NCBI RefSeq assembly: GCF_000830005.1 | Contig: NZ_CP010407.1 | Coordinates: 744,001 to 808,000 of the forward strand | Length of the DNA stretch: 64,000 nucleotides | DNA from: Streptomyces vietnamensis | Lineage (GTDB): Bacteria > Actinomycetota > Actinomycetes > Streptomycetales > Streptomycetaceae | Direction: 5' to 3' | Part shown: positions 38,972 to 53,976 of the stretch, piece by piece | Numbering within the stretch: position 1 is the first letter of the stretch | Layout of the letters: each line of letters starts with the position of its first letter | Notes under the pieces: model-generated | Database searches by the model: none | Told to the model about the DNA's origin: nothing | What the model saw: the letters and a program-made list of their open reading frames with translations, nothing else | Position numbers and translations under genes: made by a program

Positions 38972-39867
38972 CGGGCGTCACCGGCCGGCTTGGTGCCGGA
39001 GAACATGAAGAACACCAGCATCATCGAGGCGTCCGGGCGGGCCAGGAACTCGTCCATGGCGTCGGCGGTGACCTCGCAGGGCCGCTGGGCGGCCGGGTTG
39101 ACGGCGACCATGGCGGCGGTGCGGGAGCGGACGTTCAGCTGCGGGGCGAGGACGTCGAGGCCGACCTCCTCGCTGGAGATGGCGATCGCCTCGACCTTGA
39201 TGTCGGTGAAGCCCGCGGCCTTCATCAGCTGCCCGAGCTCGCGGCCGATGAGACGGTTGCCGCCCCGGCTCGCCTGGAGCTGGATGCGCAGCTTGACGAC
39301 CTCGTCGAACTCGGGCAGGTCGGGCTGCGGGTGCAGCAGGCCCCACAGGGCGTCGTCGACGTCGGTGACGACGAGCTTGCCGCCGGGGCGCAGGGTGCGG
39401 TGGATCTCGGCGAGCGCGTCGGGGGTGTGCGGGACGTGCTGGAGGACCAGGCGGGCCAGGGCGAGGTCGTAGCTCTCGTCGGGCAGGCCGCTCTCCAGGA
39501 CGGAGCCCTGGACGAGGGTGAGCTGCTCGGGGCGGGCCGGGGTGAGGTGGCCGCGGGCGTGCTCGATCAGGTCCTCGTTCAGCTCCAGGGCGGTGAGGGT
39601 GCCGTCCGGGATCTCCTCCAGGAGGCGCTCGGTGATGTAGCCGGGGCCGGGGCCGATCTCCAGGACGTCGGCGTCGGTGGTGAGGCCGAACTCGCGCAGG
39701 GTGCGGACCTCCTTCTGCCAGGAGGCGGCGACCTGCTGGCGCAGGCGGTGGATCTCGTTCTCCGGCGCGTGGTGCTCGCCGGGCTTGTAGTACGAGGAGG
39801 GGCGGGACAGGTCGGCGCCCGGGACCTCGGAGGCGTCGGTCTGCGGGGTCTGGGTCACGGTGGTCAT
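38968..39867 (-). CDS. SAM-dependent class I methyltransferase
   Basis: A 299-residue Rossmann-fold methyltransferase with motif I VLEIGPGPGYIT, the acidic motif II residue in LTALELNEDL, motif post-I LARLVLQHVPH and the RPGGKLVVTD strand. It is the only clear methyltransferase in the window and the likely consumer of SAM from the embedded SAM cycle. ATG 39867 follows the NRPS gene by 51 bases, with GGAG 12 bases upstream. Whether it acts on N, O or C, and on a free building block or the finished product, cannot be told. Unlike integrated NRPS methyltransferase domains it is a separate protein. Confidence 0.9.
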   Translation of the reverse strand: MTTVTQTPQTDASEVPGADLSRPSSYYKPGEHHAPENEIHRLRQQVAASWQKEVRTLREFGLTTDADVLEIGPGPGYITERLLEEIPDGTLTALELNEDLIEHARGHLTPARPEQLTLVQGSVLESGLPDESYDLALARLVLQHVPHTPDALAEIHRTLRPGGKLVVTDVDDALWGLLHPQPDLPEFDEVVKLRIQLQASRGGNRLIGRELGQLMKAAGFTDIKVEAIAISSEEVGLDVLAPQLNVRSRTAAMVAVNPAAQRPCEVTADAMDEFLARPDASMMLVFFMFSGTKPAGDAR

Positions 39868-39918
39868 GGGGTTCGGTGTCTCCGTCGGTAGGGGTTCGGC
39901 AGGTGGGTCGGGTGGTGG

Positions 39919-42900
39919 TCAGTGGGGCGCCGGGAGGTACCCGGTGCGCACGAAGTAGTCGAGGTAGGTGCGGAACAGGTCCGCGTCGAGCGGCGGGCAG
40001 CTCACGCCGGTGCCGGCGAGGTGGGCCCGGGTGTCGTCGTCGGAGAAGCGGACGGCGACGAAGCCGCCGCCGGCCGGGTCGAAGAGGCTGAGCAGCGGGT
40101 AGGCCGCGTTGTCCGGGTCGGCCTTGATGAGCTCGACCCAGTCGCCGAGGCTCTTCTCCACGAGCGGATGGCCGTGGTCGCGGACGTGGTCGAGGACGTC
40201 GGCGAGGGGCACCGGGCGGGTGTTGACCTGGTGGTGGATGCCGCCGAGGGCCTCGGGGCGCGCGGCGACGGCCACGATCGCGCGGGCGACGTAGTCGACG
40301 GGCACGAGGTCCGCCTCGGCCGTGATCCCCTCGGGGACGGCGCCGGCCTGGACGCAGCCCTTGACGACCCGCCACAGGAAGTCGTCGGCCTGGCAGGCCC
40401 CGGTCACCGTGTGGCCGGCGATGCGCGCGGGGCGGTGCACGGTCACGGGGACGCCCTCCGCCCGGGCGAGCGCGACGACCTGCTCGGCGACCCACTTGCT
40501 CTGGGTGTAGCCCTGGCGCAGTTCCTCCGGCGGTCCGGTGACCGCGGTCTCCGACAGCGCTCCGCCGTCGGCCGGCGGGCCGGCGAAGACGCCGACGGTG
40601 GAGACGTGGTGGACGGCCGCGCGGCCGGTCGCGGTGGCGAACCGGAGCACTTCGCGGGTGCCCTCGACGGTGGCCGGGCTGAGCTCCTCGTACGGCAGCA
40701 CGAGGTTGACGGCCGCCCCGGAGTGGTAGACGGCGTCGATCCGGGCCGCGAGCTCCCGGTGGGTGTCGGGGTCGAGGCCGAGGCGGGGGGCGGCGAGGTC
40801 TCCGGGGACGGCGTGGATGCGGTGGGCGCGGGCCTCGTCCCACAGGCCGAAGCCGGTGAGCACCCGCTCCAGGCGCTGCCGGGCGGCGGGCCCGTCCTGG
40901 GCGCGCACCAGGCAGTGCACGGTGGCGTCGGTGTGTTCCAGGAGGGCGTCGAGCAGGAAGGCCCCGAGGAAGCCGGTGGCTCCGGTGAGGAGGACGTCCT
41001 TCTCGCCGCCGGGCCGTTCGTGGGCGGTGTAGCCGTGGATGCCGTCGCCGAGGTGGATGTCGGCGCGCATGGCCTCGACGGGTGCGGCGGGGATGTCGTC
41101 GCCCGCTCCGGCCTCGTCGAGCACGGTGGCGATGCCGGCCACGGTCGGGTCGGAGAAGAGGACCCGCAGCGGCAGTTCGGTGTCGAACTCCTCGCGGAGC
41201 CGGAAGACGAGCCGGGTGGCGAGCAGGGAGTATCCGCCGAGGTCGAAGAAGTTGTCGTGCACACCGATCCGGTCGAGGCCGAGCAGCTCGCGCCAGGCGC
41301 GGGCGACCCGCGCCTCGGTGGCGGTGCGCGGGGCGACGTAGGCGGTGGCGGAGGCGGTGCGGACCGGCTCGGGGACGGGCAGGACCTTGCGGTCCACCTT
41401 GCCGTTGACGGTGAGCGGCAGGGCGTCGAGGACGACGACGGCCGTGGGCACCATGTAGGCGGGCAGGCGCTCGGCGAGGTGCTCGCGCAGCACGGCCGCC
41501 GTGTCCTCCGGGCTCTCTCCGGCGCGTGCGCCGGGCTCCAGGGTGGCGTAGCCGTACAGCCGCGTCTCGCCGTCCGCCCCCTGCTGGGGGACGACGACGG
41601 CGGCGTGCACGTCCTCGTGGTCGAGCAGGGCGGCCTCGACCTCGCCGGTCTCGATGCGGTAGCCGCGGATCTTGACCTGGTGGTCGGCCCGGCCGACGTA
41701 CTCGAACTCGCCGCGGGGGGTGAGCCGGGCGAGGTCGCCGCTCTTGTAGAGGCGCTCGCCGGGCCGGTCGGAGAAGGGGTGGGGGACGAACCGGTCGGCG
41801 GTCTTCCGCGGGTCGCGGAAGTAGCAGCGCGCCAGGCCGGGACCGCCGACGTACAGCTCTCCGGTGACGCCGATGGGTACGGGCTGGAGCAGGTCGTCGA
41901 GGGCGTACAGCTCCATGTCGGGCATGGGTCGGCCGATGGGGCTGCGCCGGTTGAGCCGTACGTCCTCGGCGGTCATCTCGCGGATGGTGACGTGGATGGT
42001 CTCCGTGATGCCGTACATGTTGACCAGGCGCGGGGACCGGTCGCCGTGCCGCTCGAACCAGCTCGCGAGGACGCCGGACTCCAGTGCCTCGCCGCCGAAG
42101 ACGATGACGCGCAGCGGGAGGTCGTCCGGGTCGTGCCGGGCGTCGACGGCGGCGAAGTGGACGAAGGCGGAGGGGGTCTGGTTGAGGACGGTGACGCCCT
42201 CCTCGCGGACCATCGCGTAGTACGCCTCGGGGTCGCGGGCGGTCTCCTGCGGCACGACGACGAGCCGGCCGCCGTGCAGCAGGGCTCCCCACATCTCGAC
42301 GACGGAGACGTCGAAGGCGTAGCTGTGGAGCATCGGCCAGACGTCGTTCTCGTCGAAGTCGTACGTGGAGGTGGCCTGCATGGCCGCGAACATCCGGGCC
42401 ACCGTGGCGTGGGTGACCTGCACTCCCTTGGGCGTGCCGGTGGATCCCGAGGTGTAGATGATGTACGCGGTGTTGTCGGGCGCGAGCGGCGCCGGGTCCC
42501 GCGGGGGCACGGGGCGGGCCGGATCGGGGAAGGGCTCCTCGGGCCGGTCGAGGACCAGGAGGTGGCCGTCGTACGCGGGCAGGGCCTCGCGCAGTGAGGC
42601 GTGGGTGATCAGGACGTGCGGGGTGGCGTCGCCGAGGATCCGGGCCAGCCGGGCCGCCGGGTAGAGCGGGTCCATGGGGACGTAGGCGCCACCGGCCTTG
42701 AAGACGCCGAGGATGGCGACGGCGGTGTCGAGTCCGCGCTCCAGGAACAGGCCCACGAGCGACTCGCGGCCCACGCCCGCCGCGCGGAGCCGTACGGCCA
42801 ATGCCTCGGCCCTGCGGTCGAGTTCGGCGTAATCGAGGTGCTCGCCCTCACAGCTGACGGCGATGGCCTCGGGCCGCCGGAGGGCGTGGCGCCGGAAGGT

Positions 42901-44339
42901 CTCGTGGAGGCATTCCCCGACGGGGAAGTCCTGCGCCCGGCGGCCGATGTCGAGGACCCTGCGCCGTTCGGTGCCGCTGAGCAGCGGCAGCCGGGAGAGG
43001 CGGGTGCCGGGGGCGGCGACGGCTCCTTCGAGCAGCACCAGGTAGCGGTCGAGCATGCGCTCGGCGGTGGTCCGGTCGAAGAGGTCGCTGTCGTACTCGA
43101 GGGTGGCGACCCAGCCGTCGGCGCGGCTGCCCAGGATGAGCTGGAGGTCGAAGCGGGAGGTGCCGTTGTGCGTCTCGACGGGCTCGGCGGTCAGGCCGGG
43201 CAGGTCGAGGGCGCTGGTGGTGGCGTTCTGGAGGACGAACATGGTCCGGAACAGCGGGGTGAGGTGGTTGCCCCGGTCGGGGCGCAGGTCCTCGACGATC
43301 TTCTCGAAGGGCAGGCCCTGGTGGGCGTAGGCGCCCAGGGCGCTCTTGCGGACGCGGCGCACCAGTTCGCCGAACTCCGGGTCGCCGGTGAGGTCGATGC
43401 GCACCGGGAGGGTGTTGACGAAGAGGCCGATCAGCTGCTCGGTGTCGACGTCGCCGCGGCCCGCGATCGGCGTGCCGACGATGATGTCGCTCTGGCCGGC
43501 GCAGCGCTGCAGCAGGGCGCCGTAGGACGCGAGCAGCACCATGTACGGGGTGACGCCGCGGCCGCGGGCGAGGGCGGCGACGGCTTCGACGAGCGGCTGC
43601 GGGATGTCGCGGCGGACGCGGGCGCCCCGGTAGCCGGGCTCCTCGGGGCGGGGCCGGTCGGTGGGGAGTTCCAGGGCCGGCAGGTCGCCGGCGAGGCGCT
43701 CGCGCCAGTAGGCGAGGTCGGCGTCCATGGCTCCGTCGGCGAACCGCTGCTGCTGGCGGGCCGCGAACTCGGCGTACCGGACCGGCGGTTCGGGCAGCAG
43801 GTCGCCGCCCCCGGCGTCCCCGGCGCCTCCGGAGGCCAGGGCGGTGTAGGCCCGGTTGAACTCCCGGATGAGCACGTCGAGGGACCAGCCGTCGCACACC
43901 ATGTGGTGCACGGTCAGGGCGAGGACGTGCTCCTCGTCGGCGAGCCTGGCCAGGCCGATCCGCAGCAGCGGCGGCCGGTCGAGGGCGAACGGAGCGGTCG
44001 CCTGCGCGGTCAGCCAGTCGGCGAGCTCCTTCGCGCCGTCGGTGCCCGTGCCGTCCGTGTCCGTGCCGCGGCGGAAGTCGACGTGCTCGACGGCGGGTTC
44101 CGCGTCCTCGGGGGCCAGGACGGCCTGCCCGGGGGTGCCGCGATGGACGCCGAACGCGGCGCGGAGCGTGTCGTGGCGGCGTACGACCGCGCGGAAGGCG
44201 CCCTCGACGGCCGCGACGTCGAGGGGGCCGGTCAGCCGCACGGCCAGGGGGATGTTCTGAAGGGCGGTGCCCGGCACGAGTTCTTCCATGAACCACATGC
44301 GCTGCTGTGCGAACGACAGCGGTTCGGTCGTCTGGATGG

Positions 44340-44343
<4 letters not shown>
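39919..44343 (-). CDS. NRPS module C-A-PCP with terminal thioester reductase
   Basis: The last module of the peptide line, 1474 residues. The condensation domain (about 8-440) has HHMVCDGW. The adenylation domain (about 460-960) has YTSGSTGTPKG, YAFDVSVVE and MYGITET. The carrier protein has Ser1039 in LGGYSLL. The reductase (about 1095-1474) has NAD(P) motif GATGFLG and catalytic YTQSK, so the peptide should be released as an aldehyde or alcohol. Read by eye against GrsA, the A-domain pocket begins D-V-V-N-I-F-M. One residue seems missing after YGITET, so I make no substrate call. GTG 44343 overlaps the preceding PKS stop. Confidence 0.94.
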
Positions 44344-47385
<3,042 letters not shown>

Positions 47386-47393
<8 letters not shown>

Positions 47394-50300
47394 CCCCCTG
47401 TCCCCTTCTCATCCGGCGCCGCCGGTCGGCGGCCCGTCTGGCGCGCTGGGCCGCTTCGTCGCGTACGGCCTGGTCGTTCGTGTGTGCCGCGGTCCCGCCC
47501 GCTTCGGCCCCGCCTCCGGCGAGGCGGTCCAGATGACGGGCCAGGGCGGCGACGGTCGGGTGCCGGAGCAGGTCGACCACCGGTACGTCGAGGGAGAACT
47601 CCTCCCTCAGGCGGGTCTGCAGCGGCACCAGCTGGAGCGAGTGGCCGCCGCGGCCGAAGAAGGTGTCGTCCCGTCCGATGTCCTCGACGTCCAGGAGTTC
47701 CCGCCACAGGCCGCGGACGCGTTCCTCGGTGCGGGTGACCGGGGTGCGGGTCGTGCCGGCCCGCTCGGCGGCGCGCCGCCGGGCCCGCAGCCGGGCCACG
47801 TCGACCTTGCCGTTGGCGGTCAGCGGGAAGGCGTCGACCACGTCGAGGACGCCCGGCACCATCGCGGCGGGCAGCCGCGTGAGCAGGTGCGTCCGCAGCG
47901 CGTCGGCGTCCGCCGGTGTGGCCGCGGCGGTCTGCACGGTGACCCAGGCCGCGAGCGACAGCTCTCCGGTGGTGTCGGACACCGGTGCCACCACGGCCGC
48001 GGTGACCGCGGGGTGGCCGCGCAGGCAGTGCTCCACGCCGGCGAGGTCGACGCGGTGGCCGCGTACCTTCACCTGGCGGTCGGCGCGGCCCGCGAAGACG
48101 ACGGTGCCGTCCTCCCGGTGGCGGCCGAGGTCACCGGTGAAGTAGAGGCGTTCGCCGTGGCCGCCCGCCGGGTCGGCGGTGAACCGGGCCGACGCGTCGC
48201 CGCCGAGGTAGCCCTCGGCGAGGTACGGGGTGCGGACGACGATCTCGCCCAGCTCGCCGACCGCCGCGGGGAACCGGCCGCGCATCACCAGGAGCTGGGC
48301 CCCGTCGATGCCCGTTCCCAGCGGCACGGCCTCGTCGGGGGCGGTCTCGCCCACCGGGTGCCAGGCCGGGGCCTGCGGCGTCTCGGTGGCGCCGTAGAAG
48401 TTGACCAGCCGGACGCCCGGCGCCAGGCGGCGCAGGGTGGCGGCCTCCCGGCCGGTGAGCACGTCGCCGCCGAAGAAGGCCAGCCGCAGCGACGGCAGGG
48501 AGCCGTCGGGAAGGCCGGCGAGGAAGCGCGCCATCGGCGGGGTGAGGTGCAGGACGGTGATCTCCTCGGCGGCCAGCCAGGCGGCGAAGGCCTCCGGGGT
48601 CGCCCGGTCCTCCTCGTCCGGTACGTGCAGCCGGGCGCCGATCGACAGCGGGACGAACAGGTCGCGCAGCAGCGGGTCGTGGCCGAGGCCCGAGGTGAGC
48701 GCGAACCGGTCGGCAGCGCTCACGTCGAAGGTGCGGGTGTACCAGTCGACGAAGTGGGCGAGCGGGGCGTGGCTCGCCACGACTCCCTTGGGGGCGCCGG
48801 TGGTTCCCGAGGTGAAGGCGATGTACGCGGTGTCGGCCGGGAGCGCGGGCACGCGTGCCGGCGCCGGGTGCGGCGTCCCGGTGGCGGTGGTGGTGGCCGT
48901 GGTGACGAGGACGGGCGGCGGGCCGAGGACCTCGGGCTCTCCCGCCCGCGTCTCCAGCCAGGCCTTCGCGCGGATGAGCCGTGCGCACTGCTCCCGCCGC
49001 TCCGCGGGGTGGGTGCGGTCGAGGACGGAGAAGGCGGCTCCGGAGCGGAGCGCGGCCAGGACGGCGACCACCAGGGCGGGGCTCCGCTCGGCGTGCACGG
49101 CCACGACGTCGCCCCGGCCGGTCCCCGCGGCGTGCAGTTCGGCGGCGAGGGAGTCGACGGCGCCGGCGAGTTCGCCGTACGTCAGCTCCGTGCCCCGGTG
49201 CCGGAGGGCGACGGTGCCGGGCCGTGCGGCGGCCGTGGCGGCGAACCGCTCGTGGACCGCGGCCGTCCACGGCTCCGGCGGCAGCGGCCGGCCGGGGTCG
49301 GGCAGCGTGGCCGGCCGGGGCGGGACCAGTTCGTCCAGGGGGCGTTCGGGCTCGGCCACGACGGCGGCGAGCAGCGCCTCGAACTGGTCGAGGAAGGCCG
49401 TGACGGTCCGGGCCTCGAAGAGCGAGGCGTCGTGGACCAGGTCGAGGCCGAGCGAGCCGTCGGCCGCGGGCCGGACGTACAGTGTCAGGTCGAAGCGGGC
49501 GCTGAGGTCCTCGGTGCCGACGAGCCGGGTGCGTACGCCGGGGATCGGCGGGTGGGAGTCGTCCAGGTTGAGCATGTTGAACAGCACCTGGAAGACGGGG
49601 GTGCGGGTGAGGTCCCGGTCCGGGGCGAGCCGGTCGACGATCCGCTCGAAGGGCACTCCCTGGTGGGCGTCGGCGTCCAGGGCCTTGGTCCTGACCCGGC
49701 GCAGCAGCTCGCGGAAGGCGGGGGCGCCGGAGGTGTCGGTGCGGACGGCGACGGTGTTCACGTACAGGCCGACGCTGTGCTCCAGGTCCTTGCGGGCCCG
49801 GCCGGCGACGGGCATGCCGACGACGACGTCGTCCTGGCCCGACCACCGCGACAGGAGGGCGTTGTACGCGGTGAGCAGCGCCATGGAGAGCGAGGCGTTC
49901 TCCTCGCCGGCGAGGCTCCGCAGCCGCTCGGCCAGGCCGGCGGCGACCGTGCGCCGCTCCCGGGCCGCGGGCCGGTCCTGCCGGTCCCGGCGCGGGCGGT
50001 CGGTGGGCAGGTCGAGGGCGGCGGGGGCGCCGGCCAGCACCTCGGTCCAGTGCGCGAGTTCGGCCTCCCCGTCGGCGCCGTTCTGGTGCCGCGTCTGCAT
50101 CCCGGCGAAGTCCGCGTACTGCACGACCGTGTCGGGGAGCACGGCGGATGCGTCCCGCTCGCCCTGCGCGAAGGCCGCGTAGAGGGCGGACAGTTCGCGG
50201 ACGACGAGGCGCATCGACCAGCCGTCGGCGGCGATGTGGTGCACGGACAGCTGCACCACGTACCGGTCCTCGGCCAGCTTGATCAGCTGGGTGTGGAGTG

Positions 50301-53300
50301 GGGAGCGGGTGAGGTCGAAGGGCCGCCGGTTGAAGGAGGCGGTGTGCTCCTTCCGCGCGGCCTCCCGGGCGTCGGCGGCGAGCCCGGAGAGGTCGGTCTC
50401 GGGCAGGATCCCGTCGGGCAGGCCCTCGGTGACGACCTGGCGCGGCTCGCCCGACACGGCGACGTACACGGTCCGCAGCGCCTCGTGGCGGGCGACGACC
50501 TCGGTCAGCGCCGCGCGCAGGGCCTCGGGGTCCACGGGTCCTTCGAGGTGGAGCTCGCCGGCGATGCGGTACGCGAGGCCGCCCGGTGCGAGCTGCTCGA
50601 CGAACCACATCCGCTGCTGGGCGGAGGAGAGGGGCAGTCCCTCCGGTCCGCGCTCGAGGCGCGGGATCGGTTCGGTCCTGGCCGCCGGGTCGGTCGCGGC
50701 CCGGCCGGCGTCGGCGAGCGCGTCGATGCGTGCGGCGACGTCCCGCAGGACGGGGGCGTCGAAGAGCTCGCGCAGCGGGAGTTCGACGCCGGTGGCCTCG
50801 TGGAGGCGGGAGGCGGCCTGGATGGCGAGGAGGGAGTGGCCGCCCAGTTCGAAGAAGTTGGCGTCGGCGGCGATCCGCTCGGCGCCGAGGAGCTCGCTCC
50901 ACACCTCCGCGACGGTCTTCTCGCTGGGTGTGGTGGGCGGCAGTGCTTCCGGGGTGCCGTCGTCCGGCAGGTCCTCCGGGGCGGGGAGCAGGGCCCGGTC
51001 CACCTTGCCGTTGGGGTTCAGCGGGAAGGCGTCCATGACGAACAGGTGGGAGGGGATCATCGCGGAGGTGAGGCGCTCGGCCAGGTGGGAGCGGAGCGCG
51101 CCGACCGTGGGGGGCTCCTGCGCGGTCGCCTCCTTCAGCACGTATCCGGCGAGGATCAGCCGGCCGTCGCGGCCGGGCCGGGCCATGACGACCGCCTCCC
51201 GGACGCCGGGGTGCGCTTCGAGGGCGTCCTGCACCTCGGCCGGTTCGATGCGTACGCCGCGGATCTTGACCTGGTGGTCGGCCCGGCCCAGGTAGTGCAG
51301 GGTGCCGTGGCGGTCGAAGCGGACGCGGTCGCCGGTGCGGTAGACGCGGGCCCCGGGGACGTCCGAGAAGGGGTGCGGGACGTAGCGGTCGGCGGTCAGG
51401 TCGGGCCGGTTCTGGTAGCCGCGGGTGACGCCGGTGCCGCCGAGGTACAGCTCGCCGACGACGCCGGGCGGTACGGGGCGCAGGTCCGCGTCGAGGACGT
51501 ACAGCTCGGTGCCGGGCAGGGCGCGGCCGATCGGCGGGAGGGTGCCGTCGGGGACGCAGACCTCGGTGGTGCAGAAGACCGTGATCTCGGTCGGGCCGTA
51601 GGCGTTGACGATGCGCCGCCCCGGTGACCAGGTCCGGACGAGTTCGGCCGAGACGGCCTCGCCGACCGAGGTGAGTTCGGTGACGGTCGGCAGGTCGGCC
51701 GGGTCCATCGTGGCGAGGACGGACGGGGTGGCGCTGAGGGTGGTGACGCGTTCGCGCCGGATGGTGTCGACGAGCGGCGGGCCCGGGCGGAGCTCCTCGC
51801 GCGGGGCGACCACCAGGGTGCCTCCGGTGGTGAGCGCCATCATCCATTCCCAGGTGCTGACGTCGAAGCTGATGGAGGCGTTCTGCAGGACGCGCCGGCC
51901 GGGCCGCGGCGGCATCGACTCGCGGTGCGCCAGGTCGAAGTCGACGAGGCCCGCGTGCTCGACCATCACGCCCTTGGGGCGGCCGGTCGACCCGGAGGTG
52001 TAGATGACGTACGCGAGGCGGCCGCCGTCGGGCTCGGGGAGCGCGGGGGCGGGCACGGGCGGCTCGTGCTCGTCGTCGAGGCAGAGGACCGGCACGTCCA
52101 CCGCCGGCAGCCTGCCGAGCACCGCGCGCTGGGCGAGGAGCAGGGCCACCGAGGAGTCCTCGATCATGTACTCCAGGCGCTTGACCGGGTACGTCGGGTC
52201 GAGGGGGATGTACGCGCCGCCCGCCATCAGGATGGCGAGGAGGCCGACGAAGAGCCGGGGGGTGCCGTCGCCGGTGAGGCCGACCTTGGTCTCCGGGCCG
52301 ACGCCGTGGGCGCGCAGGACGAGCGCCAGCGCCTCGGCCTGCTCCACCAGTTCGCGGTACGTGAGCCGCTCGTCGCCGCTCTCGACGGCGGGGGCGTCCG
52401 GGGTGCGGGCGGCCTGGGCGAGGACCAGCTCGTGGACGCCCCGGTGGGCCAGGGCGGCCGGGTCGCCGGGGCGGCTCCAGTCGGTGAGGACCTGCCGGCG
52501 GTCGTCGTCCGAGAGCATCGGCAGCAGGGCGTGGGGGCTGTCGGGGCGGGCGGCGCAGGCGGCGGCCAGGGCCTGGAAGTGGCGGCCGAGTCCCTGCGCG
52601 GTCTCGGGGTCGAACAGGTCGGTGGCGTAGCGCAGGGAGCAGCTGACCCGGCCGTCGACCTCTTCGGCGAAGACCGACAGGTCGTGCTCGCTGCCTTGGA
52701 CGGGCACCGGGTGGGGCTCCATGACGAGGTCGCCGACGGTGAGCCGGGCTCCGGCGGCGCCGGTGGCGAAGAGGGAGAGGCCCTGCTCGGACGCCGAGGA
52801 GGTGGACTCGTAGAAGAAGGCGACGTCGAACAGGCCGCCGCCCCGGCCGCTCTGGGCGGCCTGCTCGGCCACGAGCGGGTACGGGTAGTCCTGGTGCTCC
52901 ATGGCGTCGAGCGCGGTCTCGCGGACCTGCTCCAGGAGGGAGCGGAAGGTCTGCTCCCGCTCGATCCGGGTGCGCAGCACCATCAGGTTGGCGAAGTAGC
53001 CGACGACGTCCTCGAAGGCGGCCCTGCCGCGGCCGGTGGAGACCGAGCCGAGCCAGATGTCGTCCTGGCCGGTGTAGCGGTGCATCAGCAGGTTGAACAC
53101 CGACAGGACGGCCGTGTAGAGGGTGCCGCCCGTCTCGCGGGCGACGCGGCGGAGGCCCGCGGTGACGTCCGCGTCGAGGGTGAAGGCGTGCACGGCGGTG
53201 CGGTGGCCGGGGCGGGCGGGGCGGGGGCGGTCGGCGGGCAGTTCGAGGCGGGGGACCTCGCCGGCCAGGCGCTCCGCCCAGTAGGCGGCGCTCGCGGCGC

Positions 53301-53976
53301 CCCGGGCCCCGTCGACGAACTCGCGCTGCCGGTCGACGTACTCCCGGTAGTCGGCGGCCGGCCGCGCGAGGGCGACGGGGCGCCCGGCGCGTGCCGCCGG
53401 GTAGGCCTGCTGGAGGTCCCGGAGGATCAGCGAGAAGGCCCACAGGTCGGCCGCGATGTGGTGGGTGCCGAGGAGGAGCACGTGCCGGTCCTCGCCGAGC
53501 CGCAGCAGCCGGCAGCGCAGGAAGGAACCCTGGGCCAGGTCGTAGGGGCGCTCGACGAACGCGGTGACGGCGGCGTCGACCTCGGTGTCGTCGCGGCCGG
53601 TCAGGTCCTCCTCGGTGAAGTCGACCCGGGCGCCGGTGGTGACGCGCTGGACGAGTCGCTCCCCGTCCTGGAGGACGGCCGTGCGCAGCACGGGGTGGGT
53701 GTCGAGGACGGCCTGCAGCGCGGTGCGCAGGGCCGGCGCGTCCAGCGGTCCGCTGACGCGGGCCGCGAAGCAGAGGTGGTAGGCGGGGCTGCCGGGGTGC
53801 ATCTGCTCGAACAGCCACAGGGCGCGCTGGCCCTCGGACACCGGGTGGGTGGTGGGCGGGGCGGCGGCGGGCCGGGCGGCGGCCCGGCGCAGCAGCTCGG
53901 CGCGGAGAAGGGCGCGTCGCTCGTCCGGGGTGGCGGCGGCGGTGCCCGTCGCGGGCGGGGCCTGGTGTGTCGTCAT
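47386..53976 (-). CDS. Two-module NRPS: C-A-PCP-C-A-PCP
   Basis: A 2196-residue NRPS. Module 1: C (about 45-480, HHIAADLW), A (about 500-930, YTSGSTGRPKG, SFDVSTWEW, AYGPTE), PCP (Ser1048). Module 2: C (about 1070-1500, HHIAADGW), A (about 1520-2010), PCP (Ser2113). The second A domain is atypical: core A3 reads FTSGTTGAPKG, the A4 region GLGHDPLLRDLF replaces the usual FDxS, and A5 is FYGATETPQ. My by-eye pocket reading is D-V-W-S-T-V-A-V-F for A1 and D-P-L-H-A-F-F-Q-A for A2, neither of which I can assign. No epimerisation or methylation domains are present. ATG 53976 overlaps the AT-ACP stop, so the first C domain probably takes its acyl donor from that ACP. Confidence 0.94.

Noticed and set aside
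39889..39894. A further TAGGGG site before the methyltransferase gene
   Set aside because: It is a single hexamer without a spaced partner, expected by chance in this base composition.
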